Under the pieces are notes generated by a model. The model saw only the letters and a program-made list of their open reading frames with translations. It searched no databases and had not been told where the DNA came from. 46,607 nt of DNA from Planctomycetota bacterium (GTDB lineage Bacteria; Planctomycetota; Planctomycetia; Gemmatales; Gemmataceae), in NCBI GenBank assembly GCA_021781415.1, contig JAJXWW010000192.1, positions 1 through 46,607 of the forward strand. The letters run 5' to 3'. Made by a program: the position numbers and the translations under genes. Shown one piece after another: positions 10,040-18,227 of the stretch. Position 1 is the stretch's first letter; each line of letters opens with the position of its first letter.

Positions 10040-10447
10040 ATGCCGCGTTCGCTCGCTTCTGGATCTTCACCGAGTCAAGAACTGCGTCACTTCACCAACC
10101 GGGAAGAAGAACGGCACGTCCTGCGCCGTCTCCTCGATTTGCCGTCGGGACAGCCGCTGCCGGTCGTCGTGTTCTACGGTGTCGGCGGCACCGGCAAATC
10201 CTGGCTGCTGCGTCGTCTCCGCGCCGATCTGCCGCCGGAGATCCCGTCGGCCTTGCTCGACTTCGATCCGCTGTCCGGCGGCGCTCCGTACCACACCGAC
10301 TCTTCGCGGGCGCTGGCGGAGTTGCGGCGACAGTTGGCCTCGGTCGAGTGCCCGCGCTTCGATCTGGTCTACAGCTTTTCCTTTTTGCTCGTCCGAAAGC
10401 AGAGACAATTCAATCTCTTGCTTGCTTGTAACATTCCGGCATCGTAA
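10040..10447 (+). pseudogene. Truncated STAND/NB-ARC-type ATPase (N-terminal remnant)
   Basis: The open frame encodes 135 residues, starting MPRSLASGSS behind a good GGAGAGG site. It contains a clean P-loop GVGGTGKS at 47-54 and a probable strand LLDFDPLSGG. Proteins that begin like this normally run on for many hundreds of residues with Walker B, winged-helix and TPR-type repeats. Here the family-like sequence stops at about residue 111 (FDLVY, base 10373). It is followed by about 25 residues of unrelated hydrophobic and basic sequence (SFSFLLVRKQRQFNLLL) before the stop. No Walker B or repeat region is seen, and I could not find the missing 3' part between 10448 and 16853. The break probably marks the left edge of inserted DNA. 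Confidence 0.7.
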
Positions 10448-10601
10448 GATGCTTTTAATTCCGCAGCTACAAAAACCATCGATCCGTTACATCCGCGACC
10501 GTCCACCAACTCTCGGAGCCAGTAAACTTTGTCCTGCCTGGGAAGGGTGATGATCGAAAGCGACGAAGAGTACTAACCTCGGCCAAAAACAGGAGCGCCC
10601 C

Positions 10602-13600
10602 ATGCACAACGATCAAGCGAATCAATTCCGCCCGCTGCTGGAAGAGGATCCTCCAGTTTTTCTGGATCGAGTCGATACGCCCTTTGATGACGTTCCCGAC
10701 CTGGAGGAGTACAACCAGCAGGCATACAAGCGCATCCTCATTGCCCTGAGGGAGCTAACCCCCAAGGAGGAGTCTAGAGGGAAGCCGAAGACCCAGGGGA
10801 TCCTGATTTTGGGCGAGGCTGGCACGGGCAAGACACATATGCTTATGCGAGTCGCCCGCAAATTGTCCAAGTCGAATCACATCCTTTTTGTCCGTAAGCC
10901 CAACAATGAGGAGGCCGTGGCCCAGCACGTTTGGTTCAACGTGGTCAATAGCCTCACACGGTCCATACCAGAGAGCGGCACCAAGCGGAGCCAGCTTGAC
11001 GACCTGCTCGCCCATGTCTTCACGGCAGTCCTGATCCCAGAATTTGAGAAGGACATCCGGGAAGGCAAAGACGCCGATCAGAGACGACGTTGGGTGGATC
11101 GACTACGCGATGACCCCTATAACCTGTTCAACATGCTAGGGGAAGGAGAGAGGCGTCAGAAGAACATGCGCATGATTCGTAAGCGCACCCTACAATTTAT
11201 GCGTCGAAACGAGCCGGATGTGGACCAGATGATTGCCCAGGTGTTGATTACCTACTGTTTCGTCTCTCGGGAAGACCGCAAGCGAGTCCTGCTTACATGG
11301 CTTTCCGGGCAAGACGTGGATGAGGAGGAAGCGAAAGGCCTCGGCCTACCGACAAGCTGGGTTAACATGGATGAAACCTCCACTGACGGGTCAATCCAGC
11401 AGCAGCGGGAGGAGCAAGCGCTCCGGGCGATCCGGACCATCGGCATCCTCTCGACCTATTACCAGCCCTTGATCCTCGCATTCGACCAACTGGAAGGACT
11501 GCGAGGCGAAAAACGACTGACGCAGAGGTGGGGCGACACGGTTCGGGAAATCTTCACGATGACACCGAACTTTCTGGTCGTCACATGCATCTTTCCGAGT
11601 CTTTGGGAGTCGTGGTTCAAGGCGAAATTGGACGACAGCGCGACGGAACGGATCGCCCAGCGGGTCGTGGCTCTGGAGACGTTTGGGCTGCAGCACGGCC
11701 GCAAGATGCTCGCTACCCGTCTTGAGATACCCCGTACTAAGCACCGCTTGCCGACGGAAATCTACCCGTTCACCGAAGACGACGTGAGAATTCTTTGCTC
11801 ACAGGCGAACTCGCCTCGGTCCTTTCTCCAGGCTGCCCGCTCCCTCTTCGAATCCTGGATTGTTGGGGATGCGCAGCCTTCTCTCCCGCCAGTGGTCACG
11901 CAGGAAGCCATTGATAATCTGCTCAGATCGACGCTCGTAAGGTTTGAAGCCGAGCAGCGCAGCACCTACGACCGAGAAATCCCGATGGAGCCGGACTTCT
12001 TCGGGCGTGTCAAAAACATCACTGAAACAATGCTGAAGTTCGCTCAAGAGAAGGCATCGTTCGAGAAAGCGATCTGCGGTTCCAAGGTGATGCCGTCAAA
12101 TTTCGTCCTCAAGCCGCTCCAAGGCGAAGATACGCTGTGCTTCGCCGTCTTGTACAGCGAGGGCAATGCTTTCGCCGCCCGGATGCGGAACCTCAACGCC
12201 GTGTTGCTGTCTGGCAAGGAGTTCAAGCACGCTATTATTCTTCGGGACCGCCGCTGTAAGCAAATCCGTGGCAAGGCGGGCCAGGAATACATCGAACAAT
12301 TTAGCCGTTTGGGTGGGGAGTTCCTGGATGTTGGCAACGAGGAAATATGCCCTCTGAACGCCATCTACGATACTTTGGTCGCCATTGAGGAACACGATTT
12401 GTCGCTCGGCGAACACATGATCAGCAAGAATGAGTTCATCCAACACCTGCGGAGCGAAGGAACCTACCGCCGGACACGACTCTTTCGGGTGGCTGCCGCT
12501 CGCTCCCCCTGTGTGGAGAAAGCAATCGGACGCGCCGCCGAAATCCCGGACTCGCATCCGAAGCCACCGGCTAAGCAAGCTCCGCCGATCACCGAAAAAA
12601 TGGATTCCTGCATCCTTCCAAAGCCCGAAAGTCGCTGGGACAAACCTCCGCGTCCTGAAGTGCCGGTCGATGTTCTCCTAGGAGACAACGACCTCAAGAG
12701 CGCCCACTTTGGGCTGATCGGAAAATTAAAGGATGATCGACGAACCGTCGCCGTCTCGTTCGCCAAGCCGCAGTGCATGGTGCTACTCGGCTTCATGGGT
12801 TCGGGGAAGTCTTACGCCCTCGGCGTGCTTATCGAGAACGCTCTGCTATCGATTCCGAACTTGAGTTCGCACCGGAGCCCGCTCAGCGTTGTGGCTTTCA
12901 ACTTTCGACAGAATCCCGAAGCCCGATTCGAGTATTGGAGCTTCCGCCAACCCAACACCGAGCCGCGTGAAATCACCAGGCTGCGCTCAGAATACAAAGC
13001 TGAGCCGGTTGGGATCGAACGGCTGAATGTGTTCGGTTACGGCCCGGAACTCCAACGGCGACAGGACGAGTACCGAGGTATCCCCACGTTTCCCATCCAG
13101 TTCAGGCCCAACGAGTTGAGTGCCGAGCATTGGGAAATCCTGATGAAGCCACCCAACCCACACGCGGGATACATGGACATTGTGCGGGACATTATTCAAA
13201 AGCTGTTTTACGAGGAGCGACTGACATTCAAGAACCTGGAGAAGCATATCCAAACGGACGAACGGCTCTCCAACGCACAGCGACAAAGGGCGATGAATCG
13301 CCTGACGTTCGCTCAGAAGTGGCTGTGCGACGACAGGGAGTACGAGTGGGGAGATGTGCTAAAGAGTGGGGCTTTGAATGTCTTCGACTTGCGAATGCAA
13401 ACGATGACGAGCGCTGATGCTCTCAAGCTCTGCCTGGTTATCACCGACCTAATCCGCCGTACCAAGAACGGGGTCAACAAGGTTGTCATCTTTGATGAGG
13501 CCCATGAGTACGTCAATTCCAAGGAGCTTGTCGGGGAGCTTGAGAATGCCATCACGCAAATCCGGCACGACGGGCTGTCATTCATCCTGGCCTCGCAATT

Positions 13601-14009
13601 CCCCGACCGCATCCCGGCTACGATCTTCAAGTATCTGCTGACCCGGCTAGTGTTCAAACTGCCGAACCTCAAGGCGATCAACTATCTTCGCAAGGCAGCT
13701 CCGAACCTAGATTGCCTATCGCCAATGAGAGTGAGCAACCTGGACCTAGAGCAAGGAGTCTGCTTCATCCAGTCCGACGACGACTGTACGGATAACCTGC
13801 TCAGGGTGCCGCAACTCCTAACGATCCGACCACGTTGTACTCTGCACGGGGGAGCGACGGTGCGAGCCAGCACACCGATCTCGCCGCAGGAAGAGATGCG
13901 CGATGTTTACGAGACCCAACTGCGGGCCGCCATGCGAGCGGGTTGGGACGATCCGCTGATGGACGAATACGACAACTATGACGCGAATCGAGGCAACCAG
14001 AAGCCATGA
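10602..14009 (+). CDS. Fused AAA (ORC/STAND-like) + HerA/FtsK-like double ATPase
   Basis: 1135 residues with AGGAG 7 bases before the ATG. The first ATPase has Walker A GEAGTGKT at 71-78 and a Walker B-like strand PLILAFDQLEGL at about 289-300, followed by NFLVVTCIFPSLWE and a SPRSFLQAAR segment like the lid of ORC/Cdc6-type modules. A middle region (about 480-610) contains alternating strands and helices (KHAIILRDR, GGEFLDVGNEEICPL) of unknown fold. A Pro-rich linker lies near 650-690. The second ATPase has Walker A GFMGSGKS at 730-737, Walker B VVIFDEAHEY at 961-970 and FILASQFPDRIP at about 994-1005, the pattern of HerA/VirB4-type DNA translocases. One chain thus carries two motor or switch ATPases. 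The gene appears to have lower GC and more varied codons than the flanking genes. Defence function is inference from architecture and neighbours. Confidence 0.85.
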   Translation: MHNDQANQFRPLLEEDPPVFLDRVDTPFDDVPDLEEYNQQAYKRILIALRELTPKEESRGKPKTQGILILGEAGTGKTHMLMRVARKLSKSNHILFVRKPNNEEAVAQHVWFNVVNSLTRSIPESGTKRSQLDDLLAHVFTAVLIPEFEKDIREGKDADQRRRWVDRLRDDPYNLFNMLGEGERRQKNMRMIRKRTLQFMRRNEPDVDQMIAQVLITYCFVSREDRKRVLLTWLSGQDVDEEEAKGLGLPTSWVNMDETSTDGSIQQQREEQALRAIRTIGILSTYYQPLILAFDQLEGLRGEKRLTQRWGDTVREIFTMTPNFLVVTCIFPSLWESWFKAKLDDSATERIAQRVVALETFGLQHGRKMLATRLEIPRTKHRLPTEIYPFTEDDVRILCSQANSPRSFLQAARSLFESWIVGDAQPSLPPVVTQEAIDNLLRSTLVRFEAEQRSTYDREIPMEPDFFGRVKNITETMLKFAQEKASFEKAICGSKVMPSNFVLKPLQGEDTLCFAVLYSEGNAFAARMRNLNAVLLSGKEFKHAIILRDRRCKQIRGKAGQEYIEQFSRLGGEFLDVGNEEICPLNAIYDTLVAIEEHDLSLGEHMISKNEFIQHLRSEGTYRRTRLFRVAAARSPCVEKAIGRAAEIPDSHPKPPAKQAPPITEKMDSCILPKPESRWDKPPRPEVPVDVLLGDNDLKSAHFGLIGKLKDDRRTVAVSFAKPQCMVLLGFMGSGKSYALGVLIENALLSIPNLSSHRSPLSVVAFNFRQNPEARFEYWSFRQPNTEPREITRLRSEYKAEPVGIERLNVFGYGPELQRRQDEYRGIPTFPIQFRPNELSAEHWEILMKPPNPHAGYMDIVRDIIQKLFYEERLTFKNLEKHIQTDERLSNAQRQRAMNRLTFAQKWLCDDREYEWGDVLKSGALNVFDLRMQTMTSADALKLCLVITDLIRRTKNGVNKVVIFDEAHEYVNSKELVGELENAITQIRHDGLSFILASQFPDRIPATIFKYLLTRLVFKLPNLKAINYLRKAAPNLDCLSPMRVSNLDLEQGVCFIQSDDDCTDNLLRVPQLLTIRPRCTLHGGATVRASTPISPQEEMRDVYETQLRAAMRAGWDDPLMDEYDNYDANRGNQKP

Positions 14010-14021
14010 AAGGGGCCGCCG

Positions 14022-14423
14022 ATGAGGCCGACTCCACTTCCTGAACCGACTGGATCTCCCATCGTGAACCGAGGCGACATAGTTTTGGTAGAATTTCCGT
14101 ACTCCGACTTGTCTGATAAGAAGAAGCGTCCCGCTCTTGTCGTGTCAAGCGACGAGATCAACGAGAACGATAAACTGTATGACGTGATCCTGGCCCTAAT
14201 CACCTCGAACACGAATCGGGTGACTTGCATCGACACGCAATTGCTAATCGAAAAAGCCAGCGCCTGGGGGAAATCCTCAGGTCTACTCCGCGATTCAGTG
14301 GTGCGCTGCGATCACCTGATGACGCTCCACCGGAGTCTGATCGAGAAGGTAATCGGCAAGCTGCCCCGGAGCGCGATGCGGGAGGTAGACGACCGCCTCA
14401 AGGTCGCCCTTGATTTGCCCTGA
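14022..14423 (+). CDS. MazF/PemK-like toxin (endoribonuclease family)
   Basis: 133 residues from ATG 14022; an in-frame GTG at 14064 would remove a Pro-rich leader and begin at the domain (VNRGDIVLVEFPYSD). The MazF/PemK core is visible: RGDIVLVEFPYSD, KKRPALVVSSDE, then a strand with VILALITSNTN and the LRDSVVRCDHLMTL segment. Family members cut mRNA at short sequences. It begins 12 bases after the double ATPase and is surely in its transcript. No antitoxin-sized frame precedes it: the spacer holds only an ATG overlapping the ATPase stop that reads 12 codons. It is therefore either a solitary toxin or the effector of the ATPase. Confidence 0.85.
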   Translation: MRPTPLPEPTGSPIVNRGDIVLVEFPYSDLSDKKKRPALVVSSDEINENDKLYDVILALITSNTNRVTCIDTQLLIEKASAWGKSSGLLRDSVVRCDHLMTLHRSLIEKVIGKLPRSAMREVDDRLKVALDLP

Positions 14424-14450
14424 TACCGATTTTCACCAATTTTTCGGTCC

Positions 14451-15245
14451 TCACCAAACAGGGTCCGAGTCCAGGTTTGACTTGCGCACCGGCCTCTTGA
14501 CCTCATATTTGGTAAGGACCGACGTCACGAGGCTCAGGAACCATCCGGGGCAGGAAGGGGCGACGTAGACTTCCTCGATTAGTACGTCGAGGTTCACGTC
14601 CAGACCGATTCCCGGCCGGTCGGGAAGTTGGGAGATTAAGCAGGGGTGAATCGGACCTGCTAGGTCCAAGCCGGCCGCCTTCTGATCCTCGATGCTCATA
14701 TTGTATCCCCAGCAGAACAGCCGTATCTCGTTTTCGTGCTGATAACTTTTCCGTTTATGTACGACGGGGTAATAGATGCTGGCGTCGCCGCCCACGGGAA
14801 TCAACTCCGTTTCGTAATTGACGTATCGTACCTTGGACGCGTCCACGGAATACGGACAAGATGATAAACTCTCTTTGATCCTTTTGAACGTGGTTTTTAT
14901 GGCCACGCCTTCGCCGCTTTTCAGGTACAATTCCCACATTGCAGCCGATTCGTGGTCGTTGATGTGCCAGCAGTTGACGAACATGTGCGCCTTGAAACTC
15001 TTGTAAATCTCAAGCGTCTGACTCCACTTCACCTTTTGTTCTTCAGGCTGGTCCTCAAGCGATCTTTCGACTAACGCAAGCGTGGGTTTCGACAGCGTTC
15101 CTTCGTATTTGTCCTCCAGTTTGTCGAGACGCGGAAAGAATAATGTTTTCGTGTCGAGCATGGAAACGAATTTTGTAAAGTCCATGTAACGCCAGAGATG
15201 GCTTTCATCATCGGGCTGCCAGAGTTTTTGGTCGCTTCTAAGCAT
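14451..15245 (-). CDS. DUF2971 family protein
   Basis: 264 residues with a strong AAGGAGG site 7 bases before the ATG. Features of the DUF2971 family are present: an early LWRYMDFTKFVSML with KTLFFPRLDKLEDKYEG, the central FVNCWHINDHESAAMWELY followed by GVAIKTTFKRI, VRYVNYE, and KRKSYQHENEIRLFCW. The molecular function of the family is not established, although members often occur near defence and mobile genes. It converges on the MazF gene with a 27-base gap, and no terminator is obvious between them. Codon use is AT-richer than in the flanking chromosome, which fits the same imported block. Confidence 0.82.
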   Translation of the reverse strand: MLRSDQKLWQPDDESHLWRYMDFTKFVSMLDTKTLFFPRLDKLEDKYEGTLSKPTLALVERSLEDQPEEQKVKWSQTLEIYKSFKAHMFVNCWHINDHESAAMWELYLKSGEGVAIKTTFKRIKESLSSCPYSVDASKVRYVNYETELIPVGGDASIYYPVVHKRKSYQHENEIRLFCWGYNMSIEDQKAAGLDLAGPIHPCLISQLPDRPGIGLDVNLDVLIEEVYVAPSCPGWFLSLVTSVLTKYEVKRPVRKSNLDSDPVW

Positions 15246-15398
15246 CTCGGTGCCTCCTTTCGGCGCGAAAAGATTGGAAAAGCGGTCGGGCTCGTCGGAA
15301 TCTACAAAGACAGTTCACACAACTTATTATAGAGGAGACCGTTGGCTCTCGCTTTGATGGATTGCGACGATGTTGAATTTTGCCGCAGATTTCCGAAA

Positions 15399-15454
15399 AA
15401 TAATCGGTGTCAAATAATCGGTGTCAGTTCATTTTTCCCTCAAAAAAACGAACT
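15399..15454. repeat. Tandem 14-mer plus AT-rich inverted repeat
   Basis: AATAATCGGTGTCA occurs twice head to tail (15399-15412 and 15413-15426). It runs directly into an inverted repeat AGTTC-ATTTTT / AAAAAAAC-GAACT (15426-15454). The stem is mostly A-T, and it lies about 30 bases beyond the end of the minus-strand gene at 15485. It could be a terminator for that gene or the end of a small mobile element. Confidence 0.45.
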
Positions 15455-15484
15455 GCCACTCAGTTTTCACGGTGTCGAATCACT

Positions 15485-16186
15485 CTACCCCATCGCTGTG
15501 AGAATTTCCTTGAGGATCTCATCGGGAGGACAACCGCCCTCTTCCCAAACGGCACGCGGTTGCGACCAGCGCCAGCGCTGCGAGGCTGACGGCCCGCTAA
15601 TCCGCACCCCGCCGCCTTCCGCCCATGTTACCTCTAGGTGACCGTGCGATAGGCGCTGCGTGTTGGACATCGTGCCGCGATACGTCCCCTTCTGCAAAAC
15701 GGTCTTGTTTTCCAGGTCGATCACGACCATACGGCAAAGACCCGCTGGACCAATGCCCGGCCGCAACTCGATTCGGCCACACTCCCAAAGTTGGATACCT
15801 GCCCGTTGCTCTGGAGTTGCCGGCGGTGGATAGATATAGGCTTCTTCGACGTACAACTCACCGAGCCGGCTCCCTCGGAAGCGCGTCGGTGGTCCTCCCG
15901 GACGGGCTTTGCCGTGAGCTGCCATGTCCTTGGCAATCGGATCGTTAGGCCCGATCACTTTTTTGTCAAACGGGTACATCCCGAAGCCTTCCTCCTCCAT
16001 CTTGCGGAGGACGGCGTTCACGCGATGGTACGCCGTTGTCTTGGCCCGGTCCTCGCCGACGAGGGGAGTCGCCAGGTAAAGATACCAATCGCCGCTATCG
16101 CTTTCCTTCACCCAGGCGGCGACGGTCACAACAAACCCTTCGTGAGCAAGCCGGTCGAGGAGCGTCTGCCCCTCTTTAATCTGCAT
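15485..16186 (-). CDS. Unknown protein, two-part
   Basis: 233 residues; I do not recognise a named family. The first about 130 residues read as a small alpha/beta domain: GQTLLDRLAHEGFVVTVAAW with a following DWYLYLATPLV strand, then AYHRVNAVLRKMEEEGFGMY and VIGPNDPIAKDM. The remainder is beta-rich (ELRPGIGPAGLCRMVVIDL, HGHLEVTWAEGGGVRISGP) and may be a second domain joined at PPPATPEQR. There is no signal peptide or membrane segment. It is preceded by GGTAGAG. It belongs to the island by position, on the same strand as the DUF2971 gene. It is probably a real gene, because reading-frame composition is even throughout. Confidence 0.65.
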   Translation of the reverse strand: MQIKEGQTLLDRLAHEGFVVTVAAWVKESDSGDWYLYLATPLVGEDRAKTTAYHRVNAVLRKMEEEGFGMYPFDKKVIGPNDPIAKDMAAHGKARPGGPPTRFRGSRLGELYVEEAYIYPPPATPEQRAGIQLWECGRIELRPGIGPAGLCRMVVIDLENKTVLQKGTYRGTMSNTQRLSHGHLEVTWAEGGGVRISGPSASQRWRWSQPRAVWEEGGCPPDEILKEILTAMG

Positions 16187-16853
16187 CTCTACCGCGCCAT
16201 CTGGAGACGAGCACGATGTCCCCTTTTAACTTTAAGGCATGTGCATTTGTGGATGGATAAGGAGGGAAACGAGAATTGAGAGAAAAAAATGTTCCGCCGC
16301 TGGCTCCCTCGGCGTCGCCCAGTCACCGAAGTCGTCAAACGGCGGAACGATGAGTATCTTAAGCGGCTTCGTGTCGCGTTGCAAGAGGACTTTCAGAATT
16401 TTTTCCAAATTCGTTGCCGATTTATTATCGAGACGAAAATATCGAGAGAAACGCCCGACTCCGCCCCGATTTTGGTCGATAAGAGTCAGGGTGTTCGGAG
16501 GGCTACCCATGAAGAGAATTTTGCTGCCGAGTCGGATTCGAGGTTCGGAGGGCGCAACGATCCGCCAAATCCGACTATTCTTACTCTGCCGAGTAAACGG
16601 ACAGTCGGCGTGAATTACCTAGAGTTTGTAAACAATTCAGATTGCCAAAAGATACCGTCGAAGCGCATCATAGTAGGACGAAGGGCGAGGAACGCATGGG
16701 AGAGAAGACGGGTAAGCGGGGAGAGCGAGGCAGTAGTGAAACGGCTTTCGGGGTTGCCGTTGACGGTAGGGATAGCTATACTTTCCCTTTTTAGGCCGGT
16801 AAATCGGCTGAACGTGCTTACTAGGAACTACTTAAGCATCGAGCGAGCGGGCC
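16187..16853. other. 667-base gene-poor stretch, right edge of the island
   Basis: Long open frames cross this stretch in more than one frame, but none has a ribosome site, recognisable motif or protein-like composition. I treat them as chance. The decamer TTCGGAGGGC occurs at 16494-16503 and 16544-16553, exactly 50 bases apart. The last 115 bases contain the promoter of the lipid cluster. No remnant of the missing STAND ATPase was seen. Confidence 0.5.
16740..16782 (+). promoter_or_regulatory. Sigma70-type promoter with overlapping dyad, lipid cluster
   Basis: TTGCCG (16754-16759) and TATACT (16777-16782) are separated by 17 bases, about 70 bases before the first dehydratase ATG. An inverted repeat AACGGC-N10-GCCGTT (16740-16745 and 16756-16761) covers the -35 element, the classic place for a repressor. 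Both elements were checked base by base; their function is inference. Confidence 0.55.
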
Positions 16854-17324
16854 ATGCGATTCAATCTGATCGACCGGATCGTGGAAGTGCATCCGGGCCA
16901 AAGCCTGCAAGCGGTGAAGAATCTCACGCTCGGCGAGGAGTATTTGGCGGATCACTTTCCGACGTTTCCCGTGATGCCCGGCGTCCTGATGCTGGAGACT
17001 TTGGTCGAGGCGGGAGCGTGGTTGCTGAGGGTGTCGGACGACTTCGCTTCGAGCGTCGTGGTTTTGCGCGAGGCCAAGGGTATCAAGTATGGAACTTTCA
17101 TGGAGCCGGGCCGCCAGATGCGCGTTACGGTCGAGTTAACCGAGCGAGGCGAGGGGACCGCTTCGTTCAAGGGCAAGGGTGAGATGGAAGGTCAAAGTAC
17201 GGTTTCCGCTCGCTTGACCCTCGCCCATTACAACCTGCGCGACCGCGATCCGTCTCGGCAAGCGGCAGACGAACGAATGATTCGGCATTTTCGAGAGTTA
17301 TACGGAATGCTGCGGCTTCCGTAG
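16854..17324 (+). CDS. FabZ-like 3-hydroxyacyl-ACP dehydratase (first copy)
   Basis: 156 residues with a hot-dog fold. The catalytic motif DHFPTFPVMPGVLMLE carries His34 and Glu48, the expected dehydratase pair. FabZ removes water from 3-hydroxyacyl-ACP to give the trans-2-enoyl form. It is the first gene behind the promoter at 16754-16782, followed by fabG after a 64-base gap. The C-terminal tail (LRDRDPSRQAADERMIRHFR) is longer than in housekeeping FabZ, and the ETLVEAGAW segment departs from the usual EAMAQ. It is therefore probably specialised for this cluster rather than general fatty-acid synthesis. Confidence 0.85.
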   Translation: MRFNLIDRIVEVHPGQSLQAVKNLTLGEEYLADHFPTFPVMPGVLMLETLVEAGAWLLRVSDDFASSVVVLREAKGIKYGTFMEPGRQMRVTVELTERGEGTASFKGKGEMEGQSTVSARLTLAHYNLRDRDPSRQAADERMIRHFRELYGMLRLP

Positions 17325-17388
17325 ATGCTCCCGAAGACTTGAGGATGCGCGATTTCCGCACCGTCGATGGATAGAGGAAGTGAGAGCC

Positions 17389-18147
17389 ATGAGACTGAAG
17401 GACCAGAACGCTTTGATTACGGGCGGTAGTCGGGGTATCGGCCGCGCCATTGCCGAGGCTTTTGCCGCCGAGGGGGCCAAGGTTGCCATCGTTTATCGCG
17501 GCAGCCGGGAAGCCGCCGATACGTTGGCGGCATCGATAAACGCCAAAGGCGGGAAAGCGCTTGCCCTTCAGGCCGATGTGGCCGATGCGGCATCCGTAAA
17601 GACATGCGTTGAGTGCGTCGAGAAGGAATTGGGGCCGATTGGCATTCTGGTCAATAATGCCGGCGTGATTGAGGACGATTTGTTCGTTCGGATGAAGCCC
17701 GAGGCATGGAACAAGGTAATCCAGACGAACCTGGGCGGCGTCTTCAACTTTTGCCATGCCGTCGCCTTCGGTATGATGCAGCGTCGCGCGGGACGGATTA
17801 TCAACGTCTCGAGCGTCGCCGCCGACCATGTGAACATGGGGCAGACGAACTACTCGGCCAGCAAGGGAGCGATCAACTCGTTCACGCGGGCCTTGGCCGT
17901 CGAACTAGCGAAGCGAGGCGTGACGGTAAACGCCATCGCGCCTGGCTTTATCGAGACCGACATGAGCGCTCCGGTGCGGAATAAAGCGGGCGATCGCATC
18001 GTGAAGTACATCCCCATGCGGCGCATCGGATCGCCCGAAGACATTGCCCGCGTGGCCGTCTTTCTCGCCAGTGCCGACAGTTCTTACATCACGGGTCAGG
18101 TTCTGACCGTCGATGGGGGGCTGACGCTGGGCGCGGTGGCGGAATAA
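17389..18147 (+). CDS. fabG: FabG-like 3-oxoacyl-ACP reductase
   Basis: 252 residues from MRLKDQNALITGG; an ATG three codons earlier is also possible. It is a short-chain dehydrogenase with the NADP(H) motif GGSRGIGRAIAE, the NNAG motif (LVNNAGV), the catalytic Ser in NVSSVAAD and Y-x3-K in NYSASKGAIN, and the end motif ITGQVLTVDGG. It should reduce the 3-oxo group formed by the ketosynthase at 20651. It is the second gene of the cluster, and the ACP gene follows after 80 bases. All catalytic residues are present. Confidence 0.93.
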   Translation: MRLKDQNALITGGSRGIGRAIAEAFAAEGAKVAIVYRGSREAADTLAASINAKGGKALALQADVADAASVKTCVECVEKELGPIGILVNNAGVIEDDLFVRMKPEAWNKVIQTNLGGVFNFCHAVAFGMMQRRAGRIINVSSVAADHVNMGQTNYSASKGAINSFTRALAVELAKRGVTVNAIAPGFIETDMSAPVRNKAGDRIVKYIPMRRIGSPEDIARVAVFLASADSSYITGQVLTVDGGLTLGAVAE

Positions 18148-18227
18148 ACGAATCACCGAGCGGATGGGCCGCTCGGATCGTGGAGAAGGTTTCCGATTGT
18201 TTGTTTCCTTTTGGGAGGTTTGCTCCA

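Noticed and set aside
10374..10601. Searched for flanking direct repeats or an attachment site at the STAND gene break
   Set aside because: No matching repeat was found near 16187-16853; without a comparison genome the boundary stays uncertain.
14006..14044. ATG overlapping the double ATPase stop (ATGA), considered as an antitoxin start
   Set aside because: The frame ends after 12 codons.
16289..17182. 297-codon frame crossing the intergenic stretch into the first dehydratase gene
   Set aside because: Runs through the promoter and into a different frame of a recognised gene; its 3' part is a shadow and its 5' part has no protein-like features.
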